A DNA stretch of 64,000 bases, taken from positions 85,485,491 to 85,549,490 of the forward strand of contig NC_034412.1 of assembly GCF_002078875.1 (NCBI RefSeq), in the 5' to 3' direction. A program made the position numbers and the translations under genes. The stretch comes from Numida meleagris (lineage: Eukaryota; Chordata; Aves; Galliformes; Numididae). This document shows, one piece after another, positions 46,801-58,800 of the stretch; positions within the stretch are counted from its first letter, which is position 1; each line of letters opens with the position of its first letter. Below the pieces are notes generated by a model. That model saw nothing but the letters and a program-made list of their open reading frames with translations. It had not been told where the DNA came from and did no database searches.

Positions 46801-49800
46801 CAGTTTAAAGCCATTTCCTCTTGTTCTGTCACTACATGCTCTCATAAAAAGTCCCTCTCCAGGGACAAAATATGCTATTTTGTACCACAAAGAAGTATTT
46901 ACACTGTAATAATCTCTTGCCAAATAATTTTGTCCTTATCTCCCATATTTCTGCATTGGCTCCTATGAACAGTGTCTTTTCTTAAGTAAATCAAATGATC
47001 TAGATGAACTGGCTAGGATTTGTGAGGTGATTTGACCATTTTGTTTTTAACCACTAGAAATTTGAACTTGGTACAAAACATTCATAAGCATCTGATGTCT
47101 CTACTTAAATCACCGTCTGCATCTAGTAGCTGTCAACCTTAGATATTTTCCAATCTCACTTTCTTTATCTATTGGGAAATCTAGCAGCATGCACTAAGGA
47201 AAGCTTTCTGGAGATTTCAGTTTATTGTACTTGTATGCAGCCCATCAGGGTTTTTTGTTCTTTTTTTTTCCTTTTTTTGTGCTTAGCTTCCACTCAAAGT
47301 AACGAAGGTTTTTTCTATCTATAATATTTTTTTCTTCTACATCCCTTGTCTGCAATCTCTGTCACAAGCCTTGACACACAAGCGTCAAATTCTATAATGC
47401 TTTTATTCTTAGAAGTGTTTTGCCCCATATTCTGACATGCTTATTAACAGCAGTATAAACACATACGTTACTTTCATTTATTCTATAATCATCACAAAGA
47501 CATTCTCTATTAAATTAAAGGAACGCTTCTTAGAATGTAATAACAAAACATTACTGGAGTTGTAGCAGCCTGTTGTGCTGGTTTTTAAGGCTTTAATGAT
47601 AACTATGTGTAGTTGATGACACTATAATTTGTTTCCCAAATTTTATTCCAAGTATTCTCTTCATAGCATCAAATCATAGTATTAAAGCCTGTATTTTATA
47701 TTTCTTTAATCCTTTTCTACACTTTTCTATTTTGAAAATATTTGTTTTGTGCATGTTTTATCAATTCAGCCATACAGTTTTCAGTTTTGTTATCTGAATT
47801 AAACTGAAAAATATATCAGCAATATGCTTTCTAGCATCTTACTTCTATTTGGGAATCTTTTCTCACTTTTTACTTTATTTCCACTTTCTTTCTCATTTCC
47901 TTTCTCTTTCTTTTTTTTTTTTTTTTAAGTTTGAAAACTTTTGGATAATGCTAAAGCTGGTGTTAATTTCTGCCCTGTTGCTTTTAGCCTGGTTTGATAC
48001 CAAAGAAAACATAGTGCTAGCTGTGTCATTGAATTACTAACACTGTTCTGCATAAGATTGTTGTATTAAGTAAAATAGATATATCTATGCGGCAATATTC
48101 ACCAATGGATCATATTAAAAAAAATTCCCTTTTTCTACATTTGTAGTGATCATGTATTTCCTTATTTAACATCTAAAAATGCAAACTGAGTTAATCCCTC
48201 CAGTAATTGTAATTTCCTTATGATATTGTTTTGCCTCTCTTGCTGAGCACTGAAATCTGTTCTTAGTTTTCGTTTGCTGTTCTCTGCGATTAGCTGTTGC
48301 TCTGATAAAACAAAGAAGTAACGTGTGAAATCACTATTAACCTCCTGAGCATCCTCCCCACCTCTCTGAAATCATCCTCTGCTTTCTCCTGGATTGTTTT
48401 TACATGTTACAGTGATTGTATTTATGCCTTGTGAGGTGATGTTCAGATAAACTTTTGTTCAAGCAGTAAAGCCTGCAAACTCTTCTGGGGAAATGCACAT
48501 CTCAGGCACTGTGATTTGCTACACAGAACTTAAAGTCAAAGAACAAAAGAAAATCAAAAGATCCTTACTGAGAAGTAGGAAAAAGATATTATTTTATGTC
48601 CAGCTTTGTATTTGTCTGTTCTAGCCTATGAAAACTACAGTGGTAGCTACACAATCTTATGCGCAGGGCATTGCTATAAAAGAAATCAAGTTAGACTTTT
48701 CTGAGGTAAGCTTGGATATAACGGGAGGAAAAGCTACTAAGTGCTGTAAGATTTTGCTGACCAGGGTTCATAGAATAGAGATTTTTTTTTTCTGATAATC
48801 CTAACTTTCAGCAAGGAAGTCCATGTTCTGTTATAGTTAGAGAACTCTGTTGATGAACAGGAGAAGTGAGCAAGTAAAGAATAGCAGAATGCCTGAGTAG
48901 ACACAGTAGATGTAGGCTGTGGGAGGCAGGATGTGCAAAGAGCTGGTCCTGCAGACAGGCAATCTTCCCTCCAAATGGCTTTTCACAAGGCTTTTCTGGG
49001 ATTTGAGAGAGGTTATGTCCACTGTTCAGAAAAGATTAAGTAATACGTGGCAGTGAAGAAACAACATGTTTTCAGTGCTTTTGAGCGCTTACACTAGGTG
49101 CTGCCCTGATTTCAGATCTCTGGTTCTCCTAAGCCACGAGCCATCACTCTGTGTTACAAGTGCTGGGGGGAGAACAGGCACAGATTTTAAATACTTTAGT
49201 AGAAAGCCTCACTTTCAGTGTCTCTTGGGAAAAAAAAAAGATACTTCCTGTGACATTCAGTTTTCTCAGTGTTTCCAGTGAGATGTAGAGAATTTTGAAT
49301 GTTTCCCTGGGTATACAAATGCCAACAAGACCAGCTCTCATCCTCCTAAGCTTCCTCTGCTAGGTAGATAATGTACGTATACAACGTTTGATCTACAGAC
49401 ATTTGTCAGTCAGTGGCATCCTGATGCTTCAAGTGGCCAGATACCCTAGCTGTTAAGAGAATCTCCTGCACTACTATGTTCTACGAAGGCTGCTCCAAAA
49501 GTAATGCCTCTCATTTTGCTATGTTGGACCACAACATCAGAGGTGGATGTTGGTGGTATGGCAGTAGAGGGTGAACTTTCCTGCCAATATTTTGTTACAT
49601 TTTGTTGCGGTGGGACCAATGGCAGCAGAGGGGCAGACTGACAAAATGGTATCTGACATGGAAGTGCATATGAAGCAAAGGCATGTCACTGAATTCCTCC
49701 ATGTGGATAAAATGGCACTCTTTGACATTCATTGACGCTTGATGAATGTTTGTGGAGACCAAACAGTGGGTGTGAGCACAGTGAGGTGGTGGGTGCATTT

Positions 49801-52800
49801 TGGCAGAGAAAACAGTGATGTGAAATCCAAGCTACATTCTGGATGGCCATGCACGGCTGTCACACAATGAAATGAAGAGTGTCTCTATCAGTTCACTAGC
49901 ACAAATAGGCAAATTATAACCAGAGAACTGGGTTTGATGAGTTGGAAATAATGGTGGTGTCACTGGAATACCACAAAGTTTGCACAAGGTGAGTCCCACA
50001 AACGCTCACGTTGGAACAGAAAGAACACTGCATGCAGTGTCAGGCCAGAGAAGAAGTCAACCTCTATCTTGCAACACAACAACTCCAGGCCTCACACTAG
50101 TTTGAAGATTGTGGAGCACACTGCCAGTCTTCGCTGGGCTATCCTACCACACCCACCATACAGTCCAGATTTGGTCCAGATTTGCCTTATGACTCCCATC
50201 TCTTTGGGCTGATGAAAGATAGACTGAACAGGCAACATCTTCCTAGCAACAACACCATCATAGCTGCTGTGAAACAGCGTGTCACTTCTGCTGGTGCAGA
50301 ATTTTACAGGTGCGGTATGCAGGCTCTTGTGCATCGCTCAAGAAAATGCATAGCTGATGCTGGTAGCTGAGAATTTGCTCTATCAAATAGTGTTTTTGTG
50401 TTCTCTGTATCTGCTGTAGTTTCCATGGAAATAAATAGGAAGCATTACTTTTGAAGTGACCTATGTAATTTAGAAAAAGAAAATACACTCGGGAAAAAAT
50501 GCTGATTAGTATCACATACAACAAATTTCTTCAAGTATCTAGTGCCTTTAAGCTGATTTCCTGACCTATTTCCTTCTGTGTTTGTTGATTAGCCTAGACA
50601 AAAACCAAACCAACCAACCAAATGCAACCATATACATCTGGTGCTGGAAAATGAACTTTTTTTTTTGGCTATTCTGAAAGTTTTTCATTTTCTGCCATGA
50701 AGAATCAAGACTGTTTAATATCTTTTCATAAACAGCCAGAGGAAGTTTTGATCTACTAATTCACAGTATTATTCCAGTTAAGAAAATATAGGTACACTTA
50801 TATTAATCATCTCTCTCTCCATAGTTTTTTTTAATCTATGGACATTAGTCACATCAAAATAGACCTGGTGTATGTGGTAGAGAACTCTATGACTGATTAC
50901 CAAGATTCACTATTTTCATCTAACATTTATAAATAAAATTACTTGAGATTCTATTTCTGTGATTATACAGAATTGGTATGAGTGCAATTAATAGCACCAA
51001 ATGTTTCAGGCATTACAACTAACAGACCTTCTGCTGCATTGAACAGTTTTATCCTCTGCTGTTCGCTGTTTGTTTGTGCTCTGCAGCTAATAATTTCTGC
51101 TGTTAAAATTAGAAGTTATGTTATTTCCATTAATACCAGTTAGCTACACTCCCCCTAGATCAAATGAATTTTATTCATTCCTGTTGTGTGGTGATATAAC
51201 AAGTCTTTATAAATTAAATTGTGGCTTAGAGAGTCTACTGACCTGCTGTTAATGCCTGCCCCCAGCCATAAATCTGGGAACAATGTTTGGTCTGAAGTCC
51301 TCCTGTCCTTAGCCACCCCTGTGCCAGCTGACACGGAGCCACAGAGTGGAGACGAGGTGGATTTGTTTTGTTTTGTGACTGCATCTAAGATTACTTTAAG
51401 TATTTCATGTTTCAGACAAAGGCCCCAATTTTCTTATTCATATTTACTGTTTTCAGCAATGCTTGGGCCTATCAGCTTTGAAGTAATTGCTTGTGGTGTG
51501 TAAATAAGCATGCTTATATCAGGCTGGAACTATCTCAACATTATCAGTGGAAGGACTCCCCAGAGGTAAGTGGTGCAATGATAAGAGAATAAGTAATGAG
51601 CTCCAAATCAAAACCTGCCACAGTTAGATGGCCATTGTATACAGCAGCCAATCATCTTTTTCAGTCTCAATATCAAGACTACCAATTTCATCACAAAATA
51701 TTTATCTGTAAACCTTTAGACAAAGATATTTGAGTTGCACTGAAATTCTGCAGGTTCTTTATGAATTAAATATAGCTGCTGTATGCTGTAGTATGAAATC
51801 TTTTTTCCTACCCTTTCTACCCACCCTGAAAGAAACAGTCACACACACACAAAAAGAAATATCAAAATAGAAATATTATATTAAATATTAATTTTAACTA
51901 CTAGTTCAGGTTATTGCTTCAACTCTGGTTGGGAACAATTGATCATGCTGGAACACATTCAAATTCAACAAATGTTTCACCTTGAACATGTAGGTAAAAA
52001 GCCTTTGGGAGTCCCACAAGAGCTTTTGCTCCAAAATGGCTCACAAAGTGAAATGATTCTTATGAAATCAGATTCATACTGTGAAATAGTAAGAATTCTA
52101 GTTATAATAGGAAGCCAGCTACTTTTCAGCTCCAAATAACATCAAAATTAAAAGTGTAAAGACAGATTCAGGTCATTTCTGGAATCTCAGAAATTTGGTC
52201 TTAAGCTTCCACTGCTAAAATGGATTTTGTTTTTGTTTAGAAATATGGTTTAGCTTTCAAAAATTCTAATACCTACTAGTGAGATGCAACTTGACTGCTG
52301 AATTACATAGTGAAATTCATTTCATTGTGGATGATGGGTGACTACGGGTGGTCTAAAGGATGTAGATATTGGAGGAGATCAGCATCTTTAAAGCTGATGG
52401 AAATCTGGCTGGTATGAGAGGCATCTAGCTTCTGCAGGACTCTAAGGCTCTTTGTGCTCATGCAATAGTGCAATACTTGAAATTTTCTTTAACTTTGCCA
52501 TATGGGAGCACTGCCACTTAATTGTACTCACTGTATGTTCTACCAATTTAAACACTGCTCTTTTCCATAATTAGAGGCAACTTTTCCTGTTTCCAGTCCC
52601 CATACTATCTTCAGTTATTGCTGTGCAACCTTGCCACCTGCAGTTCGATCCCTTTACTGTAAAACCCATGTCCAGATTAAAAATCACACTGTGCAGCAGG
52701 AGCAGGGTGGGGTGGTGGCCTCATCAATGCAGGTGCAGCCTATTGTACCCAAGCTAGATGAGCAGTGTAGGTCAGTGACAAAAAGCAGGGTCCAAGAGTC

Positions 52801-55800
52801 CAAATCGTAGATGAGGTGCATGAGCAGGCACGGACATACATGCAGCCTAGCTCAGGTGAAACACAGCTCAGCAAAGCCAGGATGGGTCCCAGCCAGGCTC
52901 CTGACAGTTCTGTTTCATGTAGTTGGTTTCACAGTGGCTGGATCCGGGCTCCAGATGCAAAGGGTCTCCTCAACAAATGAGCACCATGGTGATGCGAGAG
53001 AGGCGGGGAAAATGATAATGTCCCAGTAGTCTTAAATGGTGTTCTCAGAGCTCTGAGTCATATAAGAAATTTTTAAAGCTGATTCTTGCAAGAGCCATGA
53101 GATACAAGTTCCTGGACATCTTCAGAAATTATCCTCAGTGTTCTGGAAATTCTTGTTATTTTGACACTATTTTCAAATCCCAAAAGATAAAGCAGACGTG
53201 GACAGCCACATTTATGTCTGGCAGGTTTTACCACTTCTTTTGAAAGGTTTTTTTTTTTTTTTTTCCCAGGAGGAAACATTTCTACTATCAAACTGATGAG
53301 CAGTAATCTTAGAATGGCAAGCAAATATCAAGTCTACTGCTTCATCCACACTTCAGGCACACTTTTGCTACAAGTTAGGACTGGTATTATTCTTTTGAGG
53401 GCCATGGGTTTGGTTTGGGTTTAAAAACACTAAATGAGAGATAATCCCAACTGAAACGTGAATCTTTCTACCCTTTAATGTCTTTATTTGCTGCCAGAGT
53501 TCCATTTGTATTTGTGGTTTAAAAAAAAAAAAGATAATCTTTACAGATCCTATTTTGGAGACAGAAAGGGTCCTGAATTTAGAAGCAACTTGTACTTCGT
53601 CTAGATGTTTGGATAAAATCTTATTCACATGATTTCCTAACCTCCCATTAACATAGGACCACAACTCATTTTCTGAAATCCTGTCAGAAAGAAGAGTAGT
53701 CTTAGAGCCATCACACAAAGAAGCCTACAGCAAATGGATTTCTTACCCCCCTTCCCCTGGAGCATTTGGGATTGTAGAGGCCTCCATGCAGATAAGATTG
53801 ACTGATGCCTCACTGAGGATTTTGTTGATAATTTTGTTTAAATAGTTATCCTTCACCTGAGGAAGGCTGGTGAATTTTACTGTAGGAGAAAACTCTTTGG
53901 TCCACTGAAATTTGACATTTTATTCCCATAGCAACTTCCCTCAATCTTCTGGTTCAGTTATTAATGAGGTTCTCCTCATAGTAACTGTGTGGGAGGAGAA
54001 TATTCCCACTTTCTAGTTGAAAAAAGATGCTTCATATTCTGTTGTGTGTTTCCTGATCTCCTGAGGAAATCTATTATTTTTAAAGTGGAACTTAGACTTT
54101 CTGTATTATAACAATATATTTTGTTAAGAAGTACCTTTCTGTTGGACATACTTGTCAGCCTATTTCTTCTAGCAGTAGATTACAGAGATTCTTTTTGTCA
54201 TCTTAGTCGTAAGTAGGCAATATCATCAGTCAGAAACCCACTTTTCTCATCAAAAGGGAGTTATGTATCATTTTTTATGAAAACTCTTGAAGATATTTTG
54301 TATTTGAGCAGGTTATGAAAATTCTCTCCTTAGTTCTAATGTCAAATTTACCCTTTGAAAGAACTACGAAGAGCATGGAGACTCACAAAGGCTTACCAGC
54401 TGCTCACTGACAGTGACATGGTCTACTACATTGATTCAGTTGTTCCTTGATGATTTTTGATGTGTCCAGTGTTGATACTAAGTCAACAGCTTTTCTGAAT
54501 TAAAGCTCTGTCCTGTAGCAAAGCAGAATTGCTTTCATAGCAACTTAACTAAAATGTTCACTGATCTTAAAAAAAATAATAAATTTACTGACTTGTGAAT
54601 TTATAATGGTAAAATTTTATAAATTACTTTCTTGTAGTAGAATACCTGGAAGAGTGATTACGATGATATCAGAAGTTCCAATTACTTTTCACTAAAGAAG
54701 CTAGTCTTTGCAAAATAAACCTTTCTAGGCTAGAAAAAAAGGATACCTGAATGTTATATGCTAACAGAATGTAGATACAGCTAAAGTAATTGCAAAAATC
54801 TTCCATTATGGTAAACTAGCTTATTTATAGTTATTCTGAAGATTTGACAATGCCTAGCTAAATCCTAATTATTTTGATGTGGCAGCTAGGGCCAGGTTGT
54901 GGAGTTATGTTGCAATTGATGGCCATTATTACCGAACACACTAAACGTAATAATCTAATAATATCTGTTCTTCATGTCACATAGCTCAAGTGGCAGCCTA
55001 CCTAGAGAATCTTGTGCTTTCAGATGGCCAGTTACAATTAATTCTATGCACAAGATTTGAACACCCCTGTTACACTAATGTACAACTATTCCCAACTACC
55101 ACCAAAACTTTTCTGGGCTTAAGTTGGTGCAGTTAAACAGACTTTGGTCGCTGAAACACACCAGTGATGGCTATGTAGCAAAGGGGAAAATTTTTACATT
55201 TCAGTCTGTTCTGACTCACATTCTGACATCTGACTTCCAATGTTATTTTTCATAGCACTGAATTATACCTCAGTGCATAAAGTCCCTGATCAGTTGTTCT
55301 AGACCTTTCACTACAATCTGTGGTTATTTGCTACTTGTTGAAATACAGTAGTAGATTTGGTGGTGCAAATTCCTTTCACTTTTGTGTTTAAGTTAAAAGT
55401 GAAAGCCCCTGAATTTGAAGACTACATTAATCTTTTCAGCTTAATGTATGGATGACTGACCAGTCATTGTGCGAGAGGGCCAGTGACCTGTTGAGAAATT
55501 TTGCTTCAAAATACTGTTGCAAAAGGATTACACTAACCTGGTCCACAGGATCAAGGCCACAGGATCAAGTTGATGGCCCACCATCAGCACTCAATTTCCT
55601 GCTCTCAGTCTGTGGTACCAAATTACTGTTTTCAGGCAAATTTGATCTGATCAATACTCTTCCACCCCCATGGGCATGGAATTAGCATTAGAAGAATGTC
55701 TTGTTTATTATTCATCTGCAAGATCTTGACTGCACAGATCTCTCTTAGTTAGTCTGTCTCTTCCCCACTTCTGGTCTGCACTATGTTATGGTTCTACTAT

Positions 55801-58800
55801 TTTCTGAACTTGTTGATGCCTTTTGTTCACTATTCTGGCACAGAAATTAGTATAAACTGCATTGCCTTTTAGCAGTATTAGTTTCCATTCATGCTTCCCA
55901 CTATTGTACTCTGTGTTTTTTTTTCCTTTTGAGCTCTATTGGACACTGCTATTTTAAATCTTAGGTGCCTCTCATGGGAGGTTCACTTGGTTGTTTGCTG
56001 AACCGCTAGTAGTCACTGGGATTTCTGAAGATCTTGCCTGATCCCCACAAAAAGACAAGTAAAATATATAATAGTCTGTGCTAATTTTTGCTGCTCGTAT
56101 CATCAATGGTGAAGTTAAACCTGGTAAGTCTTTCCTGTTTTATACTGCACTGCCTATGAGGACATGCTATCAACTTGGGCTAGAAGGTATAGCTAACTTT
56201 TTGCAAAAACAACACGTTTGGTGTTCCTTCTCTGTTCTGCCTAGCTATCACCTCTATTCAATTTTTTGTTTATTTTGTTAATACGAAATAATTTCAAATT
56301 CATTAGATCAAATGAGTAACTCTGTCTTCAAATAATAGCAGTTGTACTTTAGACTATATTAATTTAAATCTTTCTGGTACAGTATTATTTCTATTTATTT
56401 TTAGAAGGAAAATTTGTTGCCATCCTGAGACTGCCATCTGAGGCAAAACACCTGCTTAGCAGAATGACTTGAATCTGTCTTCACCTTTATTGCCTTTGAT
56501 TGCTTATGTCTGAAGGAAAATGGAAGAATGATAGCCAGTATACTTTAGCAGGACAGGGATGAGAGTTTGAGCTCTACTTCTCTATATTTAAAAAAACAAA
56601 ACAAAACAAAACAAAAACCCAACAACTGTAAAAGTATAACATACAACAAGTGAGTTTTACAGACTGGAAAAGATGTTTATCTAATATGTATAATCTGACA
56701 AAAATAAACAAGTTAGACCATCTCAGTTATACTTTCTCTTCAAAAAAAATTCTTGCTTGCTCTTCTACAGTGTCTTCTATAAGTTACTGCCCTTGTGCTG
56801 AATGACACTGCCCCCACATTGGATCAGAAGTTTCTTGGCTTATGCAGTATCATTCATAGTACCATAAATTGGTTATCTGATTTTTTTTTTTCCACTGAAT
56901 AAATTGTTTTCCTCAGAACAGAGTGAGCAAGATTCTTTTTGCATTCAAACTTCTCAGATTTGGCATCTTGCTCAGATACCTAAACAGAGAAGTTGCTTGC
57001 AGATTTCACCTGTACACTGTTGGGACAGACTATCTGCTTTCATATGGTTTCCTGCAGTAGTAAGTGCTATAAGTTCCCTATGAAGGTAACTATCTCAACC
57101 TACTTCTCTTGAAACTACTTTTTAAAGGGAAATTTACTTTAATGCAATATCAAAATGCTGTTAATTTCCTGTACAAAAAAAAAGTCTTGAGAAAACAAAG
57201 CTGTTTCACTTGGAATGAAATTCAAATTTACCTTTTCAGAATGATTTCATTTTGTGTCAGTTCAAAGTTATACTACATTTCTGTGATAGGACACTTCTTC
57301 AAAGACGTCAGCATCTGATACTGCCATTCCTTTCCATAGACTGAAATCTTATGCCTGATTATCCAACACACTGTCACCTCTAAGTGAACAGTGTGCATTA
57401 TGCAAGTAGTAAGAGTTTACCTAACTGATGGAAGATGTATTCCAGTCAAAGATCTATCATAGATGATCAGACATGGTCATCATCACAAGGAGTACATCTT
57501 AGTACCGATCTGCCATTAAAGAAACCACTGTGGATCTGTTACAAAGTCTGAAATTGAAGTTTTTCATAGAAATCATAGAAATATTTCTTTTAGATAGAGG
57601 AAGGTGAAATGCATATTTCCTTTCATAAGATGGACATTATTCTGAATTTCTTTGACTGGAGTTGCAGCAGGGTGCAAGCTGACTATTGTGAACTGCTTCT
57701 GATATTTTAGAAAGCAAAAATGACATCAGTTTAAAATGAAAATTTATTTCAATTGGTAACATAAGAAAGTTACTTTTAAAATCAGTGGTCATGACTATTC
57801 TGCTCCATTAAAATTAATATTTTCTTTCTGAGAGTAGACTAATATTCAAGTATCAGAATTTCCCAAGAAACAGGAATTACATTTTTCACATGTTCAGCTT
57901 GCAAAACATGATCATACTGAAATGTGTCTTTAAATTCAAAGCAAGATTAGCTGAATTATGAATTACATTTTTCTGACATGCAGGTACACTCTAATTGCAA
58001 GTAAATTCTGGCTGATTATAAAGAATCATTAGCTTAGTAATTAGTAGCAGTTTATATCGAGACCAAAACACTAATTCTGAAGAATTGAGCCATTGTAATG
58101 CAATTTTAATGCAAAGCCCCTAAGCACAATGATAGAAAATGCTGTGCTTCATCATTAATGAGATAAAATCAGCTCTGAAACTGCTTTTCTCTTGTCCTTC
58201 AGTTATGTAACTCTTTCTAAATAGTGTGCTCCAAAGTCAATTAATGCGTAGGGAGGGCTCATTCCACCCGTAAGCCTAAGGAATCTATATGGATTTTGGA
58301 TTCTTTGCTCACCTCAAAGATGCAGCTGTTTTTTCCTGTTCTGTCAACAAAAATTCGTTTTTTATTTAATTCAATACTCAATTTAAACAGTATCTTTCTT
58401 CACTAGCGCATTTGTCATCAATAAAGTATGACGGAATGCAGCTCTTTATGACTACCCTAACCATCTCGTGCTCCTTAATCTAATTTTTAAGCACTCTTCA
58501 TGTTTCTCCTGTCTGTATCCATTCAAGCTGGTGACTCAATCGTGAATACTGATTATATATGACAGTATCTACTTGGTTATTAATCTTGTATGCATCTATG
58601 TGGAAGTACTACAGTGTTCTTAACAAGATTTGAAGACTGCTGAGACCTACTGAGGTCCTGTCAGCACAGAATTGTGGCTCGCTCTGAGAAAGGCTGGAGA
58701 ATCTGAAAAGGACACACACATAAACAAAACTGCAGAACTAGTTTGAAATCCTAAAAGCACTGCTGTCCAGTGAATCTAAAGCAGTCAAACCATACAGGCC

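Noticed and set aside
53221..53290. Polypyrimidine tract plus AG resembling a splice acceptor in intron 1
   Set aside because: The following sequence has no in-frame open exon with a donor that would join to the kinase frame (phase 1 after exon 1).
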